From the NCBI GenBank assembly GCA_014804675.1, contig JAAUZH010000009.1, forward strand, positions 259,585 through 323,584: a stretch of DNA of 64,000 nucleotides, written 5' to 3'. Within the stretch, counting starts at the first letter, position 1. The number at the start of each line of letters is the position of its first letter. The notes beneath the pieces were generated by a model that saw nothing but the letters and a program-made list of their open reading frames with translations, made no database searches and was not told the DNA's origin. Made by a program: the position numbers and the translations under genes. This document shows, one piece after another, positions 35,303 through 43,933 of the stretch. This DNA comes from Lachnospiraceae bacterium (GTDB lineage Bacteria > Bacillota > Clostridia > Lachnospirales > Lachnospiraceae).

Positions 35303-35845
35303 ATGTCAAAAAAGTTGCCCAAAAGATATGTCAACGAAAAAGCAGTTAAACGTGTATTGGGGATAGATTCTTTTCGCAATGTATCAAAAGACAAAATTAT
35401 GGAATTTGCTTCTATGATTCCTTATATGGACAAGGATGTGGCAATTGCTATCATCAATCAATTTCCGGTATATGCGGACTTTGGAAAGGCAACAATAGAA
35501 CAATATACGCAGGCATGTAGCAATATTCTTGAAAAGAATAAGGAAAGTCAAGTGGCGGTTATTAATGGTTATCAAACGATTCTTGATGCATTAGCTAAAA
35601 GGATTGAAAAAGAAAATATAACTGAAACAGAACGAAAGTCAATTACAGAAGATATGATTGCGGTAGCGGACAAGATTGCTGCAGCAGACTTACAGAATAA
35701 GAAGTTTCTTGAGAAGATGGGGACTAAACTACTGTGGGCTGTGGGGATTGGTTTTGCTGCAATTGGTGCGGGAATTGGAATTCATTCGGCATTTGGAGAT
35801 GGAGAATCCTTACTATGGGCACAGGATGATGAAAAAGATGGTTAA
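35303..35845 (+). CDS. Small helical protein with C-terminal membrane segment
   Basis: The ATG at 35303 follows GGGAGGGATGG; a TTG 15 nt upstream is not preferred. 180 residues: a charged helical N-terminus with VLGIDSFRNVSKDKIMEF, a long helix pair, and one membrane-spanning segment near residues 143-163 (WAVGIGFAAIGAGIGIHSAF). No family is recognised. It lies 68 nt before the GHKL ATPase in the same orientation, so it may be a membrane-located effector or anchor of that module; that is inference. Confidence 0.55.
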   Translation: MSKKLPKRYVNEKAVKRVLGIDSFRNVSKDKIMEFASMIPYMDKDVAIAIINQFPVYADFGKATIEQYTQACSNILEKNKESQVAVINGYQTILDALAKRIEKENITETERKSITEDMIAVADKIAAADLQNKKFLEKMGTKLLWAVGIGFAAIGAGIGIHSAFGDGESLLWAQDDEKDG

Positions 35846-35913
35846 ATTCGATGTGATAATTACAATGATTTAAATGAATTGACAATAGAGAAATTATAGA
35901 AAGGGACAGTAAG

Positions 35914-37842
35914 ATGATTAGTTGGAATTTCCCAGGCAATCAGGATGGACAGGTAAAAGGTGTTGCAGATGCAGGTATTGAAAATTTTAATGGAACGGAG
36001 CTTTCTTCTTTGGCTAGGGAAAATTGTCAAAACTCACTTGATGCGGCATTAGATGATAATAATCCAGAGGTTTTGGTTGAATTTGAGCGTTACTTTGTTC
36101 ATGATAATCAGATTCCAGGTATCGAGGAGTATCGAAAGATTCTTAGGAAGTGCAAGAACTTTTGGGATGCATCAAAAAGTGAAAAAGCAAAGACATTTTT
36201 GAAAAACGCAGTTACGCAGGCTGATCATGAGAGTGGATTTATGCTTAGAATCAGTGACTATAATACAACAGGTTTGTCCGATCCGTACATAGAGCCGGGA
36301 GATCCATTTAATTTCAGTTTTGATGGATGGAATGCATTAATTAAAATTGATGGTGGTGCAAACAAAGGCGATGACAAAGCTGGTGCTTTTGGAATAGGAA
36401 AAAGTGCTCCGTTTAGTAATTCATATTACAGATTGGTATTTTATAGAACATTTAATCAAAAGCATGAGCGAGCCGCTCAGGGTATATCAAGGTTGATGTC
36501 ATATAGAGAAGGAACATCAATGACAAGTGGGGTTGGATATTATGGCAATCCAGAAGGTAATAATCCGGTGGAATCTATAGAAGAACTTGATGCAATGAAT
36601 ACAAGAACGGAAATTGGAACAGATGTTTTTATTTATGGCTTTAAGGCATCAAGTGATTGGGATGTGGAAATAACGGCTGCACTATTGGAAAGCTTTTTGA
36701 TGTCATTTTATAACGGACAATTACGTGTAAAAGTTCAGGATAGAGAGATTAATGCTGTTACATTAAAAGGTCATATGGAGAAAATACATAATGAACGTCC
36801 TGGAGCAACAAAGGGAACATATGGAAATTATCTTGCACTGACGCGTACAGAGGGAGTTTACACATATACAAAAGACTTCCATGGAATGGGTAAGCTTGAA
36901 TTAAGGATTCTCGTTGATCCAAATGAAAAACTGGATAGGAAGGTATTGATTGTAAGAAAGGCGGGAATGAAATTATTTCGCTTGGGAAATATATCAAAAT
37001 TAGTCCCCTTTACTGGTATTCTGGAATTGAAAGGAAAAGCACTTAACAGTTATTTCAGAACTATGGAAACAGTAGCTCATGATAATTGGGAGCCGGGAAG
37101 ACATTCTAATCCAAAGCAGGCAAAGGCATACTATGAAGAAATTAAAGACTGGATACGATCTATTGTTGCAGAACTAGCAGAACATACCAGTGATGATGAA
37201 ATGGATGTCGAAGGCCTGAGCGGGGTTCTGCAAAGAGAACCGGAGACCGCTGAAACTGGGGATTCGGATAATAAGAGAGAAAATCTTAATGATCATCTTG
37301 GAAATATAGATATTTTAGAACGACCTATAAGGACACCGTCGAAGGGATTTTTTTATGGTAAAGGTGAGGAAGGAAGCAGTGAGTCAACAAGTACAAAAGG
37401 AACACTTGGACCAACAGGTGAAACGGGGGTGAGAATACTGAAGGGAAAGAGAAAAAGAAAGAAGCTTGATTCGCATAGAGGAATACCAGATCCCAAGGGA
37501 AAAGACGTTGTTGTTCAAAAGAAACCAGGGGGAGAATCGAACTGTCCATTAAAGAATGTTCGTGTTATTAAGAGAAGCACGGGGACATATTCGGTTAATT
37601 TTGAAATACCACATGATGTGGAGTATGGAAGAATTGAGCTTGTTACAGTTGGCGAAAATGGCAAGTCAAATCGAATTCACATAAAGGACGTAAAGCCGTC
37701 TGATGGATGCAAGATTGCAAAATTAAATGGTGATTTTATTGAAACTGTGGGGATGTCATCGACTGAAAAGATAAAGATAACGGTGACGCTTGCAGATTCG
37801 CATGATTATGCTATGGAGGTAAATGTGTATGAACATAACTAA
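35914..37842 (+). CDS. GHKL-type ATPase of a putative defence module
   Basis: 642 residues. The N-terminus carries a Bergerat ATP-binding fold: ENCQNSLDA (E36, N40, D43), SDYNTTGL (D115, N117, G120) and AGAFGIGKS (157-164), the three GHKL motifs also found in HSP90, MutL and MORC proteins. A linker region rich in Ser/Gly/Lys follows (about 450-545), then a C-terminal beta-rich domain of about 95 residues. E36 in the N-box is the expected general base, so ATPase activity is plausible. AAAGGGACAG precedes the ATG. The stop overlaps the start of the next gene by 14 nt, so the two are coupled. The exact family is not known to me. Confidence 0.85.
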   Translation: MISWNFPGNQDGQVKGVADAGIENFNGTELSSLARENCQNSLDAALDDNNPEVLVEFERYFVHDNQIPGIEEYRKILRKCKNFWDASKSEKAKTFLKNAVTQADHESGFMLRISDYNTTGLSDPYIEPGDPFNFSFDGWNALIKIDGGANKGDDKAGAFGIGKSAPFSNSYYRLVFYRTFNQKHERAAQGISRLMSYREGTSMTSGVGYYGNPEGNNPVESIEELDAMNTRTEIGTDVFIYGFKASSDWDVEITAALLESFLMSFYNGQLRVKVQDREINAVTLKGHMEKIHNERPGATKGTYGNYLALTRTEGVYTYTKDFHGMGKLELRILVDPNEKLDRKVLIVRKAGMKLFRLGNISKLVPFTGILELKGKALNSYFRTMETVAHDNWEPGRHSNPKQAKAYYEEIKDWIRSIVAELAEHTSDDEMDVEGLSGVLQREPETAETGDSDNKRENLNDHLGNIDILERPIRTPSKGFFYGKGEEGSSESTSTKGTLGPTGETGVRILKGKRKRKKLDSHRGIPDPKGKDVVVQKKPGGESNCPLKNVRVIKRSTGTYSVNFEIPHDVEYGRIELVTVGENGKSNRIHIKDVKPSDGCKIAKLNGDFIETVGMSSTEKIKITVTLADSHDYAMEVNVYEHN

Positions 37843-38707
37843 TAGATTATTTACCTATCCAGTATTGAGTGATGAAAAAGATGACTATGTGGAATCCATT
37901 TTCAGTGTGGATTATGAGCAGACAATGCAAGGAGTTAACAGCTTAAAATTAACCTTTGATATTGCTATGAACTGTCAAGAATTGGAAAAGCTTATTAATA
38001 ATGGACAGGCTGAGTATGTTATCCACTTGGAATGTAGTACAACAGCATATAGAGAAGTGTTACGATCAGTTTCTAAGCACATTGAACATGTAATTCCTAT
38101 TGGAAGAATAAATGGTTCATTTGATGCTGTGGCATTTGTTATTTTGAAAAAGAATGTTGCTAATTTTTCATGTGCAGACTGGGTAGATGATTATAGCGAG
38201 ATGACTTTTAATTTATTTGCTGGTTCCATATTGGCATATCAAAATCTGCCAAGTTTGGATATCACTAAGGACTATGAGGAATTTACAAATGCCGGATCAA
38301 TATTTTCGATATATAAAAGAATAACGGAAGATGATCGACCGGCAGAAATAAACCTGGATTCTTCCAAAATCAGAATCGGTCTTGGTAGCAGAGATTATGA
38401 TGTTTATGCAATGTATTCTACGAAAACAGAATTACAAGCGCTTTTTCATTCGATGCTTATTTTGCCTGCGCTGGTATATGTGTTTGAGGAGTTGAGACAA
38501 GAAGGTGGAGAGGAAACATATCACAACAAAGAATGGTTTTTGTCTTTGGAAAAATCCTACTCAAAAAGGGGAGTTGTGTTTATGGAAGAGGTTCTCAATG
38601 CTGAAAAGACATCCTATCAGCTTGCGCAGGAGGCAATGGAACTGCCGCTGAGTAAGGCATTGCATCAGATTCCAGCATTTTATGAAACTACAGAGGAGGA
38701 CTCGTAA
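37829..38707 (+). CDS. Unrecognised protein, second gene of the GHKL module
   Basis: 292 residues from ATG 37829, 9 nt after GGAGG (37815-37819) and inside the end of the ATPase gene; ATG 37823 is too close to the ribosome site. No known motif was found; the protein is mixed alpha/beta, acidic, without membrane segments. Short conserved-looking stretches include GSRDYDVYAMYSTKTELQA near residue 190. The 3' end abuts the next ATG (38708) directly. Tight coupling on both sides makes it a core part of the module, perhaps a regulatory or sensing subunit. Confidence 0.8.
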   Translation: MNITNRLFTYPVLSDEKDDYVESIFSVDYEQTMQGVNSLKLTFDIAMNCQELEKLINNGQAEYVIHLECSTTAYREVLRSVSKHIEHVIPIGRINGSFDAVAFVILKKNVANFSCADWVDDYSEMTFNLFAGSILAYQNLPSLDITKDYEEFTNAGSIFSIYKRITEDDRPAEINLDSSKIRIGLGSRDYDVYAMYSTKTELQALFHSMLILPALVYVFEELRQEGGEETYHNKEWFLSLEKSYSKRGVVFMEEVLNAEKTSYQLAQEAMELPLSKALHQIPAFYETTEEDS

Positions 38708-39763
38708 ATGAAATTGTACATAATGAAACGCGAGGCTCTAGAAACACTGAAGGCAAATTTATCAGTGGTATACGGCAAGTATTATACAGAAGCCACTAAT
38801 AAGTGGATTACAGATATTTGTGGGGAGGATCCTTTTATTGAATTTAAAGAAGTCACAGAGTTTAAGTTAGCTGATTTGAATTCTGATTTATCTCCGGGTG
38901 AAATAGATTTTTATAATTGTAAAATTCTTTATGAAAAGCTTCAGTTTCTCAGTGAATCACAGGCGAGTGATGAGCGATTATGGGCAGGATTGGCTCATAC
39001 AACTTTCTATGAATACATGAGAAAACGTTGGGGATATGGGTATGGGAAAAAAATTAAAAGCTCCCAGAAAGAAATTGGTGCAATACTAACAAGATTTTTT
39101 TACAGATCTTCTGGACGAAGTGGTTTCTATAGAAACACATTGGCAAAGTGTTGGTGGGTAGGACACAACACGTACAATCCAAAGAATACCAGTAATCATT
39201 TTGAGAGCCTGAATATTATTGGCAGCAATGATTTGAACTCAAAAATAAATGAGTTTTTTTATAACTTTACATTTTCCTCTAATCCAGATGTCATGTCTGC
39301 TATCATAGAAGCTCTTCGTAGATTCAATGAAGAAGGAAGGCATGTCCTTGTTCGCGATCATATAAGACCAGCTATGTCTTATCTAAATGCGGTAGGTGGA
39401 TCTGTAGTTATCGATTGTTTGGAAAAGGAAGAAATAACAGATATTTTTTCCAATGCGATTGAGGCCATAATGCAGGGAGATACACCATCGCTAAATTTTG
39501 ATAGGAATATGACAGAAGAAAGTGATGACGTTGATTATTCAGAAGATGAAAATAGCGATGCTGAAGATTCAGCTGATATGTTTGAGGTAATACTTGGATG
39601 CAAAGTAGTGATTCGTAATGCGGATAAGGAAACGAAGATGTATAAATATGATATGGTGAACGGAGCATTGCCTAAGGCTGTAGAAACATTTACAGGACAT
39701 AAAGTTGGTGAAACGGTTGAATTGATGGGACAAGAGTGGAAAATAGAAGATATTATTTTGTGA
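38708..39763 (+). CDS. DUF6339-like protein with GreA-like C-terminal domain
   Basis: 351 residues. The N-terminal about 250 residues (MKLYIMKREALETLKANL; ERLWAGLAHTTFYEYMRKRW) match the pattern I associate with DUF6339 proteins. An acidic linker (SDDVDYSEDENSDAEDSAD, about 275-295) leads to a C-terminal beta domain ending in KAVETFTGHKVGETVELMG, which resembles the FKBP-like C-domain of GreA/GreB elongation factors that contacts RNA polymerase. The start directly follows the previous stop. Family names rest on recall and should be tested by search. Confidence 0.72.
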   Translation: MKLYIMKREALETLKANLSVVYGKYYTEATNKWITDICGEDPFIEFKEVTEFKLADLNSDLSPGEIDFYNCKILYEKLQFLSESQASDERLWAGLAHTTFYEYMRKRWGYGYGKKIKSSQKEIGAILTRFFYRSSGRSGFYRNTLAKCWWVGHNTYNPKNTSNHFESLNIIGSNDLNSKINEFFYNFTFSSNPDVMSAIIEALRRFNEEGRHVLVRDHIRPAMSYLNAVGGSVVIDCLEKEEITDIFSNAIEAIMQGDTPSLNFDRNMTEESDDVDYSEDENSDAEDSADMFEVILGCKVVIRNADKETKMYKYDMVNGALPKAVETFTGHKVGETVELMGQEWKIEDIIL

Positions 39764-39795
39764 GAAATTAGAGCAAAGGTTTGAAAGGCACAGTA

Positions 39796-40065
39796 ATGAA
39801 ATGCACAGGAAAATATAAGGAAGTGGCTGAGCAGTTCTGGAAAGACGGATGTGATGAGTATACGATAGAAAAATTCATCAAGCAGGAGATGGAGGCAGAT
39901 GAGTTCCGAAAAGGTGAGGAACTACAGATATTACATCTATTTGGTTATGGAATAATTATTCAGATGAAGCGAAAAGGATGTGGTTACATAATGCGTTTTG
40001 TATTAACTGTGGAAATGCATCATTCAAGCCGGGATACAATTTGCGGAAGGACAGATCTGGTGTAG
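39796..40065 (+). CDS. Small ORF, probably frameshifted into a zinc-ribbon frame
   Basis: ATG 39796 opens 89 codons; the first about 45 residues look protein-like (KYKEVAEQFWKDGCDEYTIEKF) but the remainder is in the wrong frame for the clear zinc-ribbon peptide at 39939-40121. I think coding shifts near 39930-39945. It may be the 5' part of a broken gene or a short separate protein. Confidence 0.4.
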   Translation: MKCTGKYKEVAEQFWKDGCDEYTIEKFIKQEMEADEFRKGEELQILHLFGYGIIIQMKRKGCGYIMRFVLTVEMHHSSRDTICGRTDLV

Positions 40066-40121
40066 TGATAGAAGGTTTATGCGATAAGTGTGGTACAAAG
40101 ATTGCGAGGTGCTGTGATTAA
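39939..40121 (+). CDS. Small zinc-ribbon protein (start unclear)
   Basis: The frame reads NNYSDEAKRMWLHNAFCINCG, then LCDKCGTKIARCCD, ending TAA at 40119-40121, with two CxxC knuckles. The first in-frame ATG is at 39978; upstream residues look coding but have no start codon, and the base order suggests a lost start or frameshift. The stop overlaps the ATG of the next gene (TAATG), so the pair is coupled. No function is assigned. Confidence 0.5.
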   Translation: MWLWNNYSDEAKRMWLHNAFCINCGNASFKPGYNLRKDRSGVVIEGLCDKCGTKIARCCD

Positions 40122-40429
40122 TGAACAGATTTTCTGAGAAAGACTGGAAGTTATTTCGGTGTAAGATCGCTGACTGGCAGGAAGTTTATATGGATAAGCT
40201 GAATAAAGAGTATATTGAAATCCTCAGTGGAGAAGGAAATCTGTCGGATAAATTTTGGAAACTTGAGAAACGAATCAAGGAGGACAAAAAGGATTGCGGA
40301 GTTTATTGTAAAATGAGCAGAACTAATCAGTTTTATATTATGACGTCACTGTTGAATGAAGGTGCAATTACGATGGATGATTTTAGTGATGATTTGAAAG
40401 ATACGATAGGACATTTTGCAGGGAGATAA
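40121..40429 (+). CDS. Conserved-type small hypothetical protein
   Basis: 102 residues, soluble and charged, beginning MNRFSEKDWKLFR with a helical pattern throughout and LNEGAITMDDFSDDL near the end. The style is familiar from accessory regions of Lachnospiraceae, but no function is known to me. It is coupled to the zinc-ribbon ORF by a TAATG overlap. Confidence 0.6.
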   Translation: MNRFSEKDWKLFRCKIADWQEVYMDKLNKEYIEILSGEGNLSDKFWKLEKRIKEDKKDCGVYCKMSRTNQFYIMTSLLNEGAITMDDFSDDLKDTIGHFAGR

Positions 40430-40482
40430 AATACATTACAAGCAGAGGGTCTGAAAAAAACGAAAAATTTCTTAGACCTTAC

Positions 40483-41147
40483 TTGACATACGCTGATGAA
40501 TGTTATCAAGCAGCTTCCGCTACAGCACAGGAAATCCTGAAAAAGGTGAATGCAAAGTATGTTTATGGAGTATCTGCCACACCTATGAGAAGCGATCAGC
40601 TTGAAAAAATCAATTATATGCTGTTAGGACCGGTGCGGCACCAATATACAGCGTTAGAAAGAACAGTGGAGCAAGGGATAGACCATTTAGGGATTCCCCG
40701 ATATACTCGGGTAATCAGTACTGCTGCCAAAAAAATGATATCAATGAGGCGTATGTTCTTGTGAGCAATAGCGATGTGAGAAATGCGCAGATTCTGGATG
40801 ATATAAGGGAATGCATAAAAAAGGGCAGAACACCCGTAGTACTCACGAAATATAAGGAGCATGCGAAATTTATTTATGATAATGTCCAGGGGGCTGCTGA
40901 TTATGCTTTTACTTTGTATGGAGATAATTCCAATAAAGAAAATGAAACCATAAGAAGACAACTGAAAGATGTGCCTCGTGATAAATCGTTGATACTTGTT
41001 GCTACGGGGCAGAAGATAGGGGAAGGATTTGATTATCCCAGACTGGATACGCTTGTATTGGCATCACCTGTTTCATTTGCCGGACGTTTGGAGCAATATG
41101 TATTTGAAGCGGCTTCGGAATTGTTGGAGATGGCTTTTGGAGAATGA
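40483..41147 (+). pseudogene. TOTE-type helicase, C-terminal portion, frameshifted
   Basis: Two frames (40483-40764 and 40761-41147) continue the helicase missing at 34.8 kb: DEC near 40497, KYVYGVSATPMRSDQLEKI (motif III region), then DKSLILVATGQKIGEGFDYPRLDTLVLASP (motifs V-VI). A run of seven A at about 40721-40727 causes the frame break. After GRLEQYV the frame moves into unrelated residues. Upstream at 40448-40479 is a weak hairpin (GGTCT with AGACC). It belongs with the N-terminal portion at 33123-34835, separated by 5.6 kb of other genes. Confidence 0.8.
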
Positions 41148-41214
41148 GAAGGTGGAAATTGTAAGGATTGTGACGAGCGTGGCATTTTGTTTATGCAAAA
41201 TGCATTTATTGTAG

Positions 41215-41258
41215 AAAAATCAAAGTTTTTGCATTCTAGTGCAAAAACTTTGATTTTT
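41215..41258. terminator. 19-bp bidirectional terminator
   Basis: AAAAATCAAAGTTTTTGCA (41215-41233) is perfectly complementary to 41240-41258 around TTCTAG, with T-run on each strand. It closes the helicase remnant and precedes an ATPase gene transcribed in the same direction. The half-site AGTTTTTGC reappears at 43849-43868. Confidence 0.85.
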
Positions 41259-41301
41259 TAATGAGTTTCTGCTATGCTATAAACAATTGGAGGAATGCAT
41301 C

Positions 41302-42621
41302 ATGATAGAAACCCATGAACTAAAAAATAGAAATAGGTATCTGGATAAACTAATCGGATTTCAGGATACAGAGCTCGTAAAGGTCGTAACAGGTATAAGG
41401 CGCTGCGGTAAGTCAAGTCTTTTGAAGCTGATGGTAGGGCATTTGAAGGAAACCGGAAAATCTGATGACCAGATTATCGAGATGAACTTTGAGTCTCATG
41501 ATTTTAAGGATATGACATCTGATGATGTGTATGACTATGTGAAGGAGAGAACTGTTTTAGGAAAGAGAATGTATCTTTTCTTTGATGAACTCCAAAGAGT
41601 TTACGCATGGGAGGAGGCGGTGAATTCTTTTCGTGTTGACTTTGACTGTGATATTTATATTACAGGATCAAACGCTTACTTACTATCATCGGAATATGCC
41701 ACCTATCTTTCAGGAAGATGTGTGGAGATAAAGATGCTGCCGTTATCCTTTGCAGAGTTCTTGTATTTCCACAATTTTGATGTTAGGGAAACGCAGAGTG
41801 CACTTGGTGGTATACGCAGACACGCATACGATAAAAATGGTGAGAGGTATGAACTTCGAGAGGTATTTGATGCCTATATGCGTTTTGGCGGTATGCCCGG
41901 AATTGCAGATATAGGCCTGAATCAGGAGAAAGCATTGTCACTCCTTGATGGCATCTACTCTACAGTTGTTATCAGAGACATACTGGAGCGTGAAAAAAGA
42001 AGAGGTCATAAGCGAATCACGGATGCTATGCTTCTGCGTAAGATTATTTTGTTTCTTGCAGACAATATTGGGAGCAATGTTTCCATTGCCTCTATTGGTA
42101 ATGCTTTAGTAAATGAAGGCTTGCTTGAGGATGGCAGGCGGAAGGGTGCCCCAAGTGCGCATACGGTTGCTGCATATGTGAATGCACTTTTAGAAAGCTA
42201 CTTCTTTTATGAGATAAAACGGTTTGACATTAAGGGGAAACAATATTTGAGAACCCTTGGAAAATATTATATCGTAGACATAGGACTTCGGAATTATCTC
42301 CTTGGTTTCAGAAATCGCGATAGCGGACATATGCTGGAAAATATTGTTTATTTTGAACTGCTGCGCAGAGCCTATGATGTTGCAATAGGAAAAATAGATA
42401 ATTCAGAAGTTGATTTTATTGCAAGCACCACAGAAAATAAAATTTATATACAAGTAACGGAATCAATGATGAGCGAGGATGTGCGTGAAAGAGAACTAAA
42501 GCCGCTTAGGAAAATCAGGGATAATTACGAAAAAATCGTAATTTCTCTGGATACAGGGCTAGACGTGTCTTATGATGGCATCAAATCGGTATGTCTTTAC
42601 GAATGGCTTCTTGATGCGTAA
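41302..42621 (+). CDS. AAA-type ATPase with DUF4143 domain
   Basis: 439 residues from ATG 41302, 9 nt after GGAGG. Walker A GIRRCGKSSLL (about 32-42), Walker B RMYLFFDELQRV (about 90-101), sensor YITGSNAYLL, then a DUF4143-type C-terminal domain with IENIVYFELLRR and a nuclease-like VDFI...YIQVTESM segment. Such proteins are common accessory-genome ATPases of uncertain role, perhaps nucleic-acid or toxin related. It is monocistronic, after a strong terminator. Confidence 0.9.
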   Translation: MIETHELKNRNRYLDKLIGFQDTELVKVVTGIRRCGKSSLLKLMVGHLKETGKSDDQIIEMNFESHDFKDMTSDDVYDYVKERTVLGKRMYLFFDELQRVYAWEEAVNSFRVDFDCDIYITGSNAYLLSSEYATYLSGRCVEIKMLPLSFAEFLYFHNFDVRETQSALGGIRRHAYDKNGERYELREVFDAYMRFGGMPGIADIGLNQEKALSLLDGIYSTVVIRDILEREKRRGHKRITDAMLLRKIILFLADNIGSNVSIASIGNALVNEGLLEDGRRKGAPSAHTVAAYVNALLESYFFYEIKRFDIKGKQYLRTLGKYYIVDIGLRNYLLGFRNRDSGHMLENIVYFELLRRAYDVAIGKIDNSEVDFIASTTENKIYIQVTESMMSEDVRERELKPLRKIRDNYEKIVISLDTGLDVSYDGIKSVCLYEWLLDA

Positions 42622-42629
42622 TTGGCAAA

Positions 42630-42749
42630 ATGAAATCGGTAAGGATAAGGAAAGTGTTGCCTGAAGGATGGGCAGATGACACGATAGAAATTTATATGAA
42701 TGAAAAATGGATGGTTTTTGAGCATAGAAATGGAGAAGTACCGGAATGA
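42630..42749 (+). CDS. Small acidic/aromatic ORF, 39 residues
   Basis: ATG 42630, stop TGA 42747-42749. The peptide (KVLPEGWADDTIEIYMNEKW) has natural-looking codon use. Its stop overlaps the next ATG (ATGA), typical of coupled genes. The ribosome site is weak. No homologue is recognised. Confidence 0.45.
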   Translation: MKSVRIRKVLPEGWADDTIEIYMNEKWMVFEHRNGEVPE

Positions 42750-42856
42750 ATGATGATAGATTAACCTGTTGCGGTCCAAACAGTATATTTGAAAAAAAGG
42801 GCGATTATTTTATATGCAAAAAGTGTGGAAAAAAGTATATACGAAAAAGAATATAA
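42746..42856 (+). CDS. Small zinc-ribbon ORF, 36 residues
   Basis: ATG 42746 to TAA 42854-42856. It contains TCCGPNSIFEKKG...FICKKCGKKY, a CC and a CxxC pair of a minimal zinc ribbon, with a basic tail. It is coupled to the preceding ORF through an ATGA overlap. Function unknown. Confidence 0.5.
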   Translation: MNDDRLTCCGPNSIFEKKGDYFICKKCGKKYIRKRI

Positions 42857-42895
42857 TACAAAAATAATGATATATCCCATTTTCGCTCGGAGGCT

Positions 42896-43816
42896 ATGGC
42901 TGTAAAGAAAAAACTGAAAGGGAGGAAAGTGAATAAAGTTAGTGATAAGTATGTGGGAGTGTTACAAGCAAATAAGTATTTCATATATGACATAAATGAT
43001 TTCGATGAAGCGAAAAAGACGGTTTTTATAGATAATGAGACACAAACAGTACATATTTATAAAAATGTGCTATATACATTAACCTTCCGAAACAAGACTA
43101 TAATATATGATATAGAAAATGGCGGCGAAACTATCAATCGATCAAAAAGGAAAATACACTATATTCATTCGATGAAAAGCAATGTGTGGATAGGGCTGGA
43201 AAATAATGTTATTAATGCATATGATGATAAATGCAATATATTAAACAGCATAATAGATTTTGGTGAAAATTATCAGATAAAAAGTGAAATAAAAATCATT
43301 CATGTGGACTATGATTTTGAAAATAATGAAATTGTAATATTTTATAAGTACATGGAAATGAACGAGCATATATTATGCGCAAGCGCAAAGATAAAATATG
43401 ATTCTTCAAGACCAGATATTGAAATCATACATTGGGATGAATTGTATTCTGATATGACATATTCATTTGAAAAGCAGATATTTTTTGCAATAAAGGATGA
43501 TTTATTATTAAAAATCCAAAGAGATAAATCCATAGAGAAAATCTTGCATACACCATTAATCTATTTGATATTAGATGGTGGCATATTCCATCCAAACTGT
43601 TTTGTCACGAAGCCAGCCCAAATAATTATGTGGGATGACAAATTTGTTGTTGTATATGACTCGGACTTAATTGTAATTGATTTGTGTAATAATGAAGTAA
43701 TATTCTGTTATAATGCCAAGAAGGGGGATTTGATTCAATCATGTGAGATTTTGAATGAAAATCATTTTGCCTTTTCAAGTGGGTTGAGCGCTTATGTTGT
43801 AGAGATGTGTAGGTGA
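42896..43816 (+). CDS. Hypothetical beta-rich protein, AT-rich
   Basis: 306 residues with regularly spaced aromatic and beta-strand segments (KYFIYDIND; VWIGLENNVINAYDDK; KFVVVYDSDLIVIDL) that look like blades of a small propeller, although no WD or kelch signature is present. Lower GC than the neighbouring housekeeping genes suggests horizontal origin. GGAGG lies only 2 nt before the ATG, which is unusually close, so the true start may be further in. No family is known to me. Confidence 0.6.
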   Translation: MAVKKKLKGRKVNKVSDKYVGVLQANKYFIYDINDFDEAKKTVFIDNETQTVHIYKNVLYTLTFRNKTIIYDIENGGETINRSKRKIHYIHSMKSNVWIGLENNVINAYDDKCNILNSIIDFGENYQIKSEIKIIHVDYDFENNEIVIFYKYMEMNEHILCASAKIKYDSSRPDIEIIHWDELYSDMTYSFEKQIFFAIKDDLLLKIQRDKSIEKILHTPLIYLILDGGIFHPNCFVTKPAQIIMWDDKFVVVYDSDLIVIDLCNNEVIFCYNAKKGDLIQSCEILNENHFAFSSGLSAYVVEMCR

Positions 43817-43849
43817 TAAGCTGACGGTCAGATACTTTGCATTGAATAA

Positions 43850-43909
43850 GTTTTTGCCATGCAAAAACAGTACAATTGTATTGAATCAGCAATGAGATGG
43901 CATTATAAT
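43850..43909 (+). promoter_or_regulatory. Promoter and palindromic operator of the toxin-antitoxin pair
   Basis: TTGAAT (43881-43886), exactly 17 nt, TATAAT (43904-43909), 24 nt before the antitoxin ATG. Upstream lies the palindrome GTTTTTGC-CAT-GCAAAAAC (43850-43868), a likely site for autoregulation by the antitoxin or toxin-antitoxin complex. Confidence 0.75.
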
Positions 43910-43933
43910 AGAAGAGGAATGGAGGTGCTATTC

